NCBI GenBank assembly: GCA_018136815.1
Contig: CM030932.1
Location: 9,129,628-9,193,627 of the forward strand
Source of the DNA: Isochrysis galbana
Lineage: Eukaryota; Haptophyta; Isochrysidales; Isochrysidaceae
Direction: 5' to 3'
Length of the DNA stretch: 64,000 nucleotides
Below, piece after piece: positions 41,866 through 50,921 of the stretch; the first letter of the stretch is position 1, and each line of letters opens with the position of its first letter. Both the position numbers and the translations under genes were made by a program. A model generated the notes under the pieces. It searched no databases and was not told the DNA's origin. It saw only the letters and a list, made by a program, of their open reading frames with translations.

Positions 41866-42876
41866 ATGGGAACAATCATGAAAAAGGCGAAGAACGATTT
41901 GACGGACAGGGAGCTCTCACGAAAACTAATCTTGGGCAACTTGGCAGTGAGCGCACTACAAATATTCGATCAGCACCACCCACACGAGTGTGAACTTGAA
42001 ATCACAAACACCAACATCCATTTGTTGAACCGGCCATGTCAACGTGAGAATCTCCGTTTCCTTCCAAGCCCGGGAGGTCATCCCTTCCGGTTGAAAATTA
42101 ACACATCGGATGCACGCATATGGAGTCACGTATCCAAGCGACCCATTCGCGTATCCAGTCTCTGGGTCTTGCAAAATCACAATGAGCATCTGCGGAAACT
42201 ACAGAAGGTCAACCTGATGGGCCTGCACACTCTACAGCTTGGCCGGTTCGCCGAGGATCAAGTCGTGTCGCAAGCGGATCAGGTCATATCGCAAGAGGCG
42301 ACCACCTTCATCAACTCCTACTGTGGAGCCAGGGTTCCCCTCAAGACTTTGATATTTCGGAACATAAGCGTATTCAGTGCGTTGCTACAAAATAGCAAAT
42401 TGGATTGTCTCAAGAATCTCGTGCTTGTCTCCCGCCCACTGGATTCTAATAAAACGTGCGATTTTATCGAGGCCTTGCACAATGAGATAGTCGTAAAGAA
42501 AAACACTCGCACTCTGGGAAACCTTGAGAAGCTCGTCCTCAACACCGTCAGTATTGGCGAGGACATACGCATGTTGAAGGATTGTATAATCGAGGGGCAG
42601 ATGAAGACGACGCTGAAAGAGCTCAATCTCAATGACAACGGTATAGACGACAGGGGCCTCGTCGAGGCGTTATCAGACGCCCTCGGGGCCGCTGCAATCG
42701 AAAAGCTCCACCTTCGACTCAATGCACTAGGAGATTTCGTCCCATTGTTGCCTCCTTCATTGAAGGTCCTCAATCTGAGATCGTGCGGCATAACCAATCC
42801 TGGGATGGAGAAGCTGATAACTAACGCCCAAAGGGCAAGTCTGACGGAACTTGATATAAGTAATAATGGGTCGTGA
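41866..42876 (+). CDS. Leucine-rich-repeat orphan protein, 336 residues, 3' end probably truncated
   Basis: Intronless frame from ATG 41866 (MGTIMKKAKNDL; a second ATG at 41878 is possible). After an N-terminal region (LGNLAVSALQIFDQHHPHEC), LRR-type repeats appear: LRKLQKVNLMGLHTLQLG, LKTLIFRNISVFSALLQ, LKNLVLVSRPL, LEKLVLNTVSIGEDIRMLKD, LKELNLNDNGIDDRGLVEAL, IEKLHLRLNALGDF, LKVLNLRSCGITNPGMEKLI and LTELDISNNGS, ribonuclease-inhibitor style. The stop falls inside the last repeat, so the gene may have lost its 3' part. GC content is about 50 percent in sampled lines, lower than the surroundings, and there is no signal peptide. Such LRRs bind proteins, but the partner is unknown. Confidence 0.8.
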   Translation: MGTIMKKAKNDLTDRELSRKLILGNLAVSALQIFDQHHPHECELEITNTNIHLLNRPCQRENLRFLPSPGGHPFRLKINTSDARIWSHVSKRPIRVSSLWVLQNHNEHLRKLQKVNLMGLHTLQLGRFAEDQVVSQADQVISQEATTFINSYCGARVPLKTLIFRNISVFSALLQNSKLDCLKNLVLVSRPLDSNKTCDFIEALHNEIVVKKNTRTLGNLEKLVLNTVSIGEDIRMLKDCIIEGQMKTTLKELNLNDNGIDDRGLVEALSDALGAAAIEKLHLRLNALGDFVPLLPPSLKVLNLRSCGITNPGMEKLITNAQRASLTELDISNNGS

Positions 42877-43438
42877 AAGGGTCGTTGATTGTTGCTTGCG
42901 GGAAGATGTCTGACAGATCATAGTAAGAGTCGGGTCTGAGAGTGTCCCCATTGGGCGCTACGAGCGATGAGGTAGACTGAAGGTCGGAAGATCGCGACGC
43001 GTGGCGTCGGAGAGTAGAGACGAGGCTAGCTAGCGAGCTAGTGGGAGGGAGGGAACGTGAGAATGAGAGCTTCTTAGGTCCGAGGTAGACACGGGAGACT
43101 ACAGCGCATGGACTCAAAAAAGTCTATGACAACAGAGCCACACAAACTAAACCAAACGGGGCGAAAACTAACCACACCTGGACGGACGGCCAAGCGTCGG
43201 CACCAGGGCAACTTAGCAACGCGCAGACATGCGACAGAGGGGTCGGCACAACGAGGGCAGACCTCGCTAGGGGGCTACAACCGATAGACGAGAGAAGACA
43301 GAAGACGGTCATGGAACATTTGATGACGTCGAGAGAAAGTAAGAGAAGAGGCGGAATACCAATCGACGAGACCTTAAGGCTTAAAATAACCCATAGGTTA
43401 TAAGTAAAAGTCTGTCATCGTATGTATGGAATACGACA
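42877..43438 (-). other. Possible retroelement leader/gag fragment
   Basis: A minus-strand frame (43117-42821) contains SLVAPNGDTLRPDSYYDLSD and IFPQATINDPFTTH, protein-like but unrecognised, and overlaps the end of the LRR gene. Upstream to 43384 there is no gene. Insertion of this sequence might explain the truncated LRR end. Confidence 0.3.
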
Positions 43439-43645
43439 CAGGGGCAGCTGTAGGCCTGCCGCAGGCGCGCCATCGCCATCGCGTGTGCCGCAGGAGAGGG
43501 GAGAGAGCGCGCGGAGAAGGGGGTGGGCGGAGCGAGAGCTCCGCTCAGCCCGAAAAATAGGTAAGTCCCGCACCTGTTTACAGGATAAGTCGGGGGCCTG
43601 AGGCCGCCGCCCACTCGGAGACACAGGAGGAAGGGGGGGAATGAT
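43439..43645 (-). repeat. Dispersed repeat C, copy 2 (inverted)
   Basis: Reverse complement of 36541-36729: CCTGTTTACAGGATAAGTCG, CCGAAAAATAGGTAAGTCCC and GAGAGAGCGCGCGGAGAAGG are diagnostic. With copy 1 it brackets the orphan-gene cluster. Confidence 0.85.
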
Positions 43646-44128
43646 CACCGGGGGGAGGCGCGGGCCACCGGACCATGTCTAAGCCCTTCACCCCTAGTGC
43701 ACGGGGGGAGTCGCCTTATGGCGGGGGAAGAATGGCCGAGGGAGTGGGGGTGTAGAAAGTTTTCCTACGTGAGTAGAAAGTAGAGGGTCCACGGCCGCGT
43801 GTGCGGTGAGACTATTAAAAGGTTTATTTATTTGCCAAAAGCCAGGCAGGAGGGTGACTAGCAGGTCCCCCCGTCCCCTTGCAGGGGCGTTAGTGCCTGA
43901 GGCCTAAGGGGGAGGGGCACGAGGCGCCTCCCCATGACCCCTACTATAAGAGTGGGTTGGGGTTGACTAGGTCGTAACGACAATGATTAATTAACTGTTA
44001 ACAATCGGCCATGCATGTGGAGATCATGCAGCGAACTGACTAGATGCTCGATGCACATGGGATGTATGTTGTGCAATGTCAAACACCAAATAAACTTTAG
44101 GTTGACAACAAACGAAAGGCGGCCCTGC
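43646..44128. other. Intergenic, repeat-like
   Basis: No gene. Contains TTTGCCAAAAGCCAGGCA at 43833, similar to GCCAAAAGCCAGGCA at 37002, and a GC-rich hairpin-prone stretch up to 43980. It includes the 3' untranslated region of the next minus-strand gene. Confidence 0.4.
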
Positions 44129-45301
44129 TTAATCCTCAGGCCGACTTGGGGGCTGCCTTCCCGAGAAGGGTCGACCGCGGAACAACACACCGCCTTGATT
44201 TTCTGTGCGCTGGACTGCCTTGGCACTGAGGGTAAAGAGCGCAAGGCACAGACACACTGGTGGCTCTAGCCGCATTTCAATCCCGGCAGGTAGCCCAGAG
44301 ACTAGGGTGAGGCCCAATGCCAACATCGCTGTTACCAATCGGCTGAACGACATGAGGGCAACGCCGCGTCGCAGGCGCCAGAACCGTTTCATCCATAACC
44401 TCCCGCGCTCTGCGCCATCCTTCAAGATATAGAAATCAACTGCAGCAAGCCACAACCATGGCGCGCATGCCCGACTCACAGCAAGGCCTTGAGGTGCACC
44501 AGCAACAGCTAGAGGTGCTGTGCAAAGAGGCATGGGGCTCAACGCAGCGATGGCTGCGAGGGTGGCGAAAGAGGCACTTAGGAAAGAATATTCGTTGGCA
44601 TGGAAGAATGGCCAGGACTCAGGGTCGTCGAGCGAGGCGCATTCGTCCGGTGAGTCGCCCACGATGTCGACATGACATTCCTCCATCTTCGGCGCTAAAC
44701 GCCAAATGGAGCCAAATACGCCGTTGGTCACATCACTTAGGCGAGCAAGCGAACGTGAAGAGAGCGAGAGCCACCACACAAATGCGCAATAAGACGAGCT
44801 CATCCCAAGTGCGATTGTCGACAAAAAGCGCACTTGAAGGTTGCCGGGAGTGCTGGCCACACAAATCGCGGCCCAGATCGTCGCGCAGGCCATGCCAAGA
44901 TTCATCCGTCTGTAGTTGGGTAGGCGCAGACGGCTCGATCCAATGCGTGCGGCATTGGCGAGCGCGTCGAAGCTTCCATACACGACGCCCATCGGAGGGA
45001 CAAGTGAGAGCATGCCAGCGACGCGGTAAACTCGGGGCAGCGGTGCTGCCCAGAATGTTGCCCCGACGTACGCAGCCCATGCAGCAAAAGTCAGCGTACG
45101 AAAGAAAACATATCCTCCTTGAAAGCGCCCTGGCTCTTCCACGTCCTCGTCCAGCTGCACTGGGCGGTCAGAGAAGACGACGCGATAGCTGGCGGCCGGC
45201 AGCGTGCTCCGAGCCAGCTGCCCTCTTGCTCGGAGCGTGGGCACACGGGGCGTCGCGTGGAGCGCAAGGCATGTGACAAGTAGCTGCGTCGCGCCGATCA
45301 T
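44129..45301 (-). CDS. Multi-pass membrane protein, probably plastid-targeted, unknown function
   Basis: The ATG at 45301 gives 390 residues in one exon. MIGATQLLVTCLALHA looks like a signal peptide, followed by the basic, hydroxylated RVPTLRARGQLARSTLPAAS, the pattern of bipartite targeting to a complex plastid. Six to eight hydrophobic segments follow (TLTFAAWAAYVGATFWAAPL; VAGMLSLVPPMGVVYGSF; LGMACATIWAAICVAS; FLSTIALGMSSSYCAFVWWL; SFLSASFATLAAIAALSPMP; CAPWLWLAAVDFYIL; LVTAMLALGLTLVSGLPAG; VCLCLALFTLSA). A thylakoid or envelope protein is an inference; no catalytic motif or family is evident. Longer upstream frames are Pro-rich low complexity. Confidence 0.75.
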   Translation of the reverse strand: MIGATQLLVTCLALHATPRVPTLRARGQLARSTLPAASYRVVFSDRPVQLDEDVEEPGRFQGGYVFFRTLTFAAWAAYVGATFWAAPLPRVYRVAGMLSLVPPMGVVYGSFDALANAARIGSSRLRLPNYRRMNLGMACATIWAAICVASTPGNLQVRFLSTIALGMSSSYCAFVWWLSLSSRSLARLSDVTNGVFGSIWRLAPKMEECHVDIVGDSPDECASLDDPESWPFFHANEYSFLSASFATLAAIAALSPMPLCTAPLAVAGAPQGLAVSRACAPWLWLAAVDFYILKDGAERGRLWMKRFWRLRRGVALMSFSRLVTAMLALGLTLVSGLPAGIEMRLEPPVCLCLALFTLSAKAVQRTENQGGVLFRGRPFSGRQPPSRPED

Positions 45302-45603
45302 CCGCCCCTTTTTTCGCCTCCCTCCGTCGCAGAAGGGGGGGGGGAGGGGGGGTTGAAAGGGGGGAGGGGAAGGGAGGGAGGGAGGGAGGCAAGGAGAGGG
45401 GGGGGGGGGGGAGAGGGGGGAGGAGGGGGGGTAGCTCTTGCTGGGCGGGCTGCACCAAAGACAAAACACCCCTGAATGCCCCCAAAAGAAAAGTGCATCC
45501 AAATTCCGGATGGGGGAGGGGTAAGAGTACAAATTTAGTCTAGTACGAGAAGCCAGCCATTGACGGCCGGCCAACCGAGAGGCGGCAGCGGCGTTGCGGA
45601 GCG
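45302..45603. promoter_or_regulatory. Divergent interval between membrane protein and F-box gene
   Basis: 302 bp with several poly-G/poly-C runs (45331-45430) and an AT-richer centre (GTACAAATTTAGTCTAG near 45527). It probably contains both promoters. Confidence 0.45.
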
Positions 45604-46299
45604 ATGCTCGCCTCGCTGCCCGACGAGATCTTCCTGCTCCTTCTCGAGTGGTGCGACCTGCGCAGCTTGCGCGCAGTCTGCTCGAGTCACAGGATCGTGC
45701 GCGACGAGGCTTTCTGGTACTCCCTTGCACACCAGCGTGGCGTCTTCCTGCAGAAGACAAGCCGCTCGCTCCGCTCGCGCAAGAACCTTCGCCACACGCT
45801 CTTCTCCAACCTCGCCACACAGGCTACACGGCGCGCCATCCAGGCGGACCAGGTGGTCTGGGGGCTATGGATGCAGCTTCACAAGGCGGACGCAGCCGCG
45901 GCAATCCGCCGCGCGTTCGAGCGGCTGCCGGATCTATCCGTGGACCATCGGCTCTCCTTCTACCATGGGTCAACACTCCTTCATCTGGCTGCCCGACGTG
46001 GACGCATCCGCTCCGTGCGACTGCTCCTGGACGTCTACAGCGCAACTTTGAACATCGAGGATGACGGTGGCTTCACACCTCTTTGTCTCGCTGCTTGGTC
46101 AGGCCGAATCTCTGTTGTGCACGAGCTATTAAAACGCGGGGCAGATGTGACGATTGCTGGATTACCTCCACAGTCTTCTTGGTGCGGAGGACGGACAGCC
46201 ATGACAGCTGATGTTTGGGCAGAGCGGAAGGGATACGATGATATTGCTCAGGCTATTCGTGCGCGTGTCGCCGTCCCTCGCACAGCGGGGATGTCTTAA
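45604..46299 (+). CDS. F-box and ankyrin-repeat protein
   Basis: Single-exon, 231 residues. The N-terminus MLASLPDEIFLLLLEWCDLR SLRAVCSSHR reads as an F-box (about 2-42), which in other eukaryotes docks on SKP1 in SCF ubiquitin ligases. After a basic linker, two to three ankyrin repeats lie at about 120-225 (HGSTLLHLAARRGRIRSVRL; GGFTPLCLAAWSGRISVVHE; TAMTADVWAERKGYDDIAQA) and would select a substrate. The ATG follows GCGGAGCG directly. The combination suggests a substrate-recognition subunit; the target is unknown. Confidence 0.85.
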   Translation: MLASLPDEIFLLLLEWCDLRSLRAVCSSHRIVRDEAFWYSLAHQRGVFLQKTSRSLRSRKNLRHTLFSNLATQATRRAIQADQVVWGLWMQLHKADAAAAIRRAFERLPDLSVDHRLSFYHGSTLLHLAARRGRIRSVRLLLDVYSATLNIEDDGGFTPLCLAAWSGRISVVHELLKRGADVTIAGLPPQSSWCGGRTAMTADVWAERKGYDDIAQAIRARVAVPRTAGMS

Positions 46300-46459
46300 A
46301 GCACTCCAATCATGACCACTGGCCATTAGAAGGATGCTCTAGGGCATTTGGCGTTTGCTGTGTGGGGTGGGGAAGTTGGGCCACGTGCAAATGACAGCAC
46401 TTGTCGATGGCAAACGGCAAGAGCGCTGCATGTATACATTGTTGAATACCGTATATCAT

Positions 46460-46515
46460 CAACTAAGTGTATACTTTGCTCACATGGGGGAGGCACCTCG
46501 TGCGCCCCCCCTCTG
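46460..46515 (+). repeat. Dispersed repeat B, copy 3 (terminus only)
   Basis: CAACTAAGTGTATACTTTGC and CATGGGGGAGGCAC followed by a C run: a diverged copy of the palindromic terminus and G/C hairpin. Confidence 0.65.
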
Positions 46516-46658
46516 GGGTGCGACCACTGCAGACTGCAGCCTCCGATAGTGGGTTCCCATCCGGCCCCACGACGGACGGCCATGTGGTGGCGCATTTCCA
46601 TGCGACGCAGGCATCGCGGGGTAATGCGGTAAATAGTGCAGTTGTCACCACAGACGGG

Positions 46659-46735
46659 CCTTAACCTAAACCTAAAAACGCTAGGTTTAGGTTAACCTTA
46701 ACCTAAACCTAAACCTAAAAACGCTAGGGGCATGC
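46659..46735. repeat. Interstitial telomere-like CCTAAA/TTTAGG array, partly palindromic
   Basis: CCTTAACCTAAACCTAAAAA then CGCTAGGTTTAGGTTAACC then CTTAACCTAAACCTAAACC and again AAAAACGCTAGG. The CCTAAA unit differs by one C from the plant/algal CCCTAAA telomere repeat. The opposed orientation makes a hairpin. Confidence 0.75.
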
Positions 46736-47119
46736 AAGGAGCAAGGAGGTAAACCAGGCTAGGGGCAAAGCAGGCGACAAGGTAGGCGACAAAGGAGGCG
46801 AGGGCAAAGAAGGCGAATGTAGTGAGATTCTCCAACGGTGCCTAGCCTAGAAGGAGGGGGCATAGAAAAGTAGACGATTCCTTAAACAAAAAGGTCCGAT
46901 CGCGGATGCGACAGATGAGAGCTCCGCCGTCCGCCGTCTTGCATTTTGGTTTTGGTTCAGAACGGATTAATAGCTCTCCGCTTCAATACCTTTTCTATGC
47001 AAAGTAAAAGTAAAAATGTTTACTTCCTCGTTCTCATCCCAATCAGCAGTCGTAGTATTCACAAGCCGTGCAGTTGACAAAGACCAGGCCTAGCACACTC
47101 CACCTTCCACCTTCAGCTC

Positions 47120-48747
47120 CTAGTCTAGACTGCCCATATCCACGTCGGCGTATATAGCATCTCGGCGAAGCAGCTCGTCCACTAGAGTACGCAAGCCCTG
47201 GCTTTCCACGAGCCCATCACGTAAGGTTCCGGCTGGGATAACGCGCGTATCACAAATCAGAGGAAGATACGTCAGCGCGTCCGCGTCGACGTCAACTAGT
47301 TCACCGTCTAGAAAAAGCTGGCGCCTCAACGGAGTCGAAACAAAAAGTGTGCTACCTGCGGCTTCTCGAGCCGCGCTTGCACCCGTATCATACCCGTCGC
47401 TGGGTAAGTCCACATACGCGAGTACCGCGCCCTCGGTGTGCCGAAGGAAAACGTCGCCAACCTCGCCGTTTGCGATCTCCTGCGCGAGAGACGGCGCACC
47501 AAGCCCAGCACTGACACTCGCCATTGAAGCTACCACGTCTGATGCAACCGGGCTGGCGATGCCTGTAAGCATATTCTGGGCGGGCTGTCTGCGCGGCGCC
47601 GTGAGCGCACATCCCAGCCACTCTGCCACCGCCGCCTCATCTGCCAAGAAGGCATCTACCGCATCGACCAAAATTTGGCGAGCTTCAACCAATGTTGATG
47701 CTGCGATGCGTCCTCGTGATACCAACGGGTCTCCTTTGACAATCCCAAGCCCTCTAAGTGCACCAATGGCGTCACTCGGCGTGCCTTGGTCTAGCTGATC
47801 TTCTGCCTTTTCGTCATCTAGGGGAATTTTCCCTCTGATGGTGGAGCCTATGTCGCGTGTTGCCTCGGTGGGAGCAAAGACAGCGTCTGCAGGGGCCCTC
47901 GCTGCGAGAATGTTACCAAAGGCACGGAACAGCTCTGGTGAAGTCGGGGCTCGAAAGCCAATCGAGTAGGTCATGCAGTTATCACTCTTGGAGACGCCAT
48001 GATGGGCCAACCTTGGCGGCAGGTACAATGCATCTCCTGGCTGGAGGATCACGCTGACATCAGGTGCGAAATGCGTGAGCACCCTGACCGAGGCTCCTTC
48101 AATGAGCTTCTCGTCATTGGCGGACCGTCCATCCAGCTCGAAAGACCAGGTGCGTGCCCCTCGACCCTACGAGTGCCGGGATAATCTTCAGAAAGTGCAG
48201 ACTAGCAGCCGCATGAACACCGTCTCATCGGAAGGCTCACCTGCAAGAGGATGACATCGTAGTTGTCGACGTGGGCACCGATGGAACAACCTGTTCGAGC
48301 GTACGAAACCATGACATCGTCCACACGCCAGCGCGGCACAAAATCTGCGACTGCGTCTCGAAGCTCCTCCACCTCTGGGAGCACGCGATCGACCTGGTTC
48401 ACAAGCACCGTCCACAGACTCCTGTCGAGATCGCTGCTGCCCAGCTCGCTTATGGTCCCGCTATCAGCCTGAGCAAGCTCTTGCACCTTGTCTAGGTCAA
48501 GAGGGCCATGCAAGACTTCCCAGGGTGCGCTGCCGCCTGACTCTCGGATGAGGCGTGACACGGCGTCAGGCTCGCAGGCGAGCTCGAGCAGCTCTTCCGG
48601 CGTGAGCTGGCAGAAATGTTCGACCTCGTCGGGTGAAAGTAGCCCCCGGACGAGCAGCGGCTTCTTTTGCCAGAAGGAGCAGGCGAACGCCTGACGCTGC
48701 GGCGCGCCAAAGCCGTGCCAGGTGGAAAGGCGCGCGCTGGACACCAT
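47120..48747 (-). CDS. JmjC-type 2-oxoglutarate oxygenase, RoxA/YcfD-like
   Basis: Exons 48747-48241 and 48166-47120 give 517 residues. The N-terminal FWQKKPLLVRGLLSPDEVEH is the typical opening of cupin_4 ribosomal oxygenases. The iron site is DDVMVSYARTGCSIGAHVDN (HxD), and the fold continues across the intron as YDVILLQ|GRGARTWSFELDG, like bacterial YcfD (QGxGxRxW). The distal histidine is in PGDALYLPPRLAHHGVS. A long C-terminal part holds the dimerisation and winged-helix regions. YcfD hydroxylates an arginine of ribosomal protein L16, and eukaryotic MINA53/NO66 act on ribosomal histidines; here the closer likeness is to YcfD, suggesting an organellar or bacterial-derived target. The start at 48747 is chosen because upstream residues are a REGG repeat translated from CCCTCC runs. 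Confidence 0.88.
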
Positions 48748-49021
48748 CCCTCCCTCCCCCCCGCCCTCCCTCCCTCCCTCCCTCCCTCCCTCTCGCTGCT
48801 GCTCCGAGGAGTACGCCACACTCACGCGAGGCGCGGCGGCAGCAGTAGTGCTATTTTCGGCGGCGCGGCCCGCAAGCGGACTGCGCGCCTCTCCGCCTTG
48901 CTGCTGGGGGCCGGGCTACTCACTCCCCCGCCCCCTTACCGTGAGCCGCATCTGCGTATGCGAGGAAGATAAGGCCGCACGTCTCGAACGCGAAGAACGT
49001 AGGCGCACGGCGCCGCCCAAG

Positions 49022-49427
49022 ATGACAATTCAAGAGGCCATGAACCCGGGCGTCTCAGAGCTTTGCAAAAGATTCCCCAACGGGAAGTGCCCCATGAACA
49101 TCAAGCATCAAGGGCAAGGCTGTTTCTTGAAACGAGCATACCAATCAGAGCGGACTGACCTGTGCCGAAACAACTCCGCGATCTCCGTTTCCTTAATGAG
49201 CATGTTCACCGTGCCAATGACAAGGGGGCGGCACACGCGCACGTCCATTGCGCGCAGTGCGGATGCCCACATGTACAAACGTACAAACGCTTGCGAGCCT
49301 CCCATTGCAACAGGCACTTCCTACCTGACACGATGGGACTCACCACGAACGCCGCCTTGTCTTGGTCCCCTTCCACCGCCGCCATTGCCTTGGCCTACGT
49401 GGCCGCTGCATTCAGCGGCCAGTATGC
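49022..49427 (+). CDS. Possible orphan ORF running into repeat B
   Basis: MTIQEAMNPGVSELCKRFPN then GKCPMNIKHQGQGCFLKRAY looks protein-like, with spaced cysteines suggesting metal binding, but matches no finger spacing I know. From about 49190 the quality falls. Another frame (VHCAQCGCPHVQTYKRLRA) then looks better, so an intron or frameshift is possible. The frame enters repeat B at 49427. Gene status uncertain. Confidence 0.3.
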
Positions 49428-49690
49428 AACTAAGTTCATACTTGGTTGACCCATGGGGGGGCACGAGCCCCCCCCCTCTCTCCACCCACTCCTCCCCTGC
49501 CATGGGGGAGGAACCACCCATCCTCCTGGCATGCCTGATGGCTTGCCAGGAGGAGACTGCTCTACTGACCCACTCCCTTCCCCACAGGCTCGCCCCATTC
49601 GCCCATCCTGGCCAGTCGTGGCCAGCCCATTGCTCCAACCCCCCCTCCCCCCCCTGGCCGACAGTCGACAGGCAGACAGGTGACAGGTGC
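49427..49690 (+). repeat. Dispersed repeat B, copy 4
   Basis: CAACTAAGTTCATACTTGGT, CCCATGGGGGGGCACGAGCC, GCCATGGGGGAGGAACCACC and CCTGATGGCTTGCCAGGAG match 59364 onward. Confidence 0.88.
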
Positions 49691-50338
49691 AGCGTGGGGG
49701 CCCCAGAGGCTCAAAAAAAAACATTCTTGAAGGTGCCAGCTATGCTGCTACTTACTGATTCACACCCCTCCGGTATCGCACACGCCATCGCCTAAACCTC
49801 ACATTCTCACCCCCGCTCCCGCTAGCCCCCCTAAGGGCTAAGGGGGGTGGGCCCCCCACGGAACATCCTGGGACCGAAGAATGTTTTGGACGAAACCTCC
49901 CTCCGTCGGCCGAGGAGAGGAGGACGGAGAGAGAGAGAGAGAGAGAGTCTCGCAGAGCGACTGCAGAACGAGAAGTCGAAGTCATGCCGGTTTATTACCT
50001 TAAACGAGCCAACAATTATAGTAACAGTAAAAACAAAATTCGAATCGCAAATTTCGAGACCAAAATCGGCAAACCTGGACTTGAGAACATGGGGAATCCG
50101 AATCTGTGTGTCTTGTGCGTCAGTGGCAACACGGGGAACTGTTCAGTTGTAATTGTGAGCGCGTACCTTACACGAATATTCATGCCTGCAACCTTCAGAT
50201 GTCAGATGGGCAGGAATACAACGTACAGATGCGGCACCCACAGAGCGGCTGCTAACGCAGGAAGGCTCTCTGTTGACTTTCTTGGAGGAAGAAGAGGACT
50301 TGGGGGGCAATGCTGGGGGCAAGCGCAGGTCATCCATT
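49691..50338. other. Intergenic, no supported gene
   Basis: Contains a GC hairpin (GCCCCCCTAAGGGCTAAGG near 49826), a short GA run (49928-49947) and an AT-rich stretch (49990-50060). An acceptor-like CGCAG lies at about 50260 before the following ORF. Confidence 0.4.
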
Positions 50339-50806
50339 ATGAAGGGGGCCGGCTCAGAGGAGATTCTCGCGGCTGTGCGAGCCATGGCCATCATCTGTGA
50401 TGCTGTGCTCTGGCCTCTCATGCGCGCAGTCAAGCCCGGGCCGGAGAAGCACGTGTTGGATGTCTTGCCGCACGTGTGGCCCGCAGCGGTGGCTTTCTTT
50501 GAGGCTGGAGCTGCTGCTCCTGAGAAGGTGATCGACGGCTCTCTCGTGCTCGATTTAGGCAACAATGCCCCACCTCCTTTGCCAGTGGCAGGCGAGCAGG
50601 GGAAGAGGAGTGAGCGCGCCCGAGTTGACATGGTGCGCAATCGCGCGGCTGCTATGGGCAGCCCGCTCGTGGCCCAACTGCTTAGTAATGCCTTTGAAGC
50701 TATGGTAGCTGGTACAAAGAATCATGCTTCAGAATACTTGGGGCCGGACGGCAAGTGTTGCCTCGCTCGAATCACGCCTCAGCTTCGGGCACAATTTGAT
50801 GCGTAA
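50339..50806 (+). CDS. Orphan helical protein, possibly 5'-extended
   Basis: The frame is open from about 50261; the first ATG is at 50339, giving 155 residues (MKGAGSEEILAAVRAMAIIC, HVLDVLPHVWPAAVAFFEAG, VIDGSLVLDLG, MGSPLVAQLLSNAFEAMVAG). It is mostly helical with no signal or membrane helix. If an intron ends near 50260 the protein starts further upstream. I do not recognise it. It lies 115 bp before the plastid protein gene on the same strand. Confidence 0.45.
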   Translation: MKGAGSEEILAAVRAMAIICDAVLWPLMRAVKPGPEKHVLDVLPHVWPAAVAFFEAGAAAPEKVIDGSLVLDLGNNAPPPLPVAGEQGKRSERARVDMVRNRAAAMGSPLVAQLLSNAFEAMVAGTKNHASEYLGPDGKCCLARITPQLRAQFDA

Positions 50807-50921
50807 ACGCCCAACACTGCTATTTTTGCTCTCTTACTGCTTACTGCTCTCCCAAGACTCAAGACCCTCTCACCTCTCAACCTCTTCCCTTGCTCTTCCT
50901 CTCCCGGGGGCGTCTGGAGAG

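Larger units (their letters stand above)
46300..47119. other. Intergenic with short repeats
   Basis: Contains a truncated repeat B terminus (46460-46515), the telomere-like array (46659-46735) and an A/G-rich area (46735-46900). No gene seen. Confidence 0.5.

Noticed and set aside
44458-45276. 272-codon plus-strand ORF
   Set aside because: Antisense shadow of the membrane-protein gene 44129-45301.
48748-48940. N-terminal extension of the oxygenase with a tiny upstream exon (ATGCGGCTCACG)
   Set aside because: Would need a 36-nt intron and gives a REGG repeat N-terminus; the ATG at 48747 is simpler, though a targeting exon further upstream remains possible.
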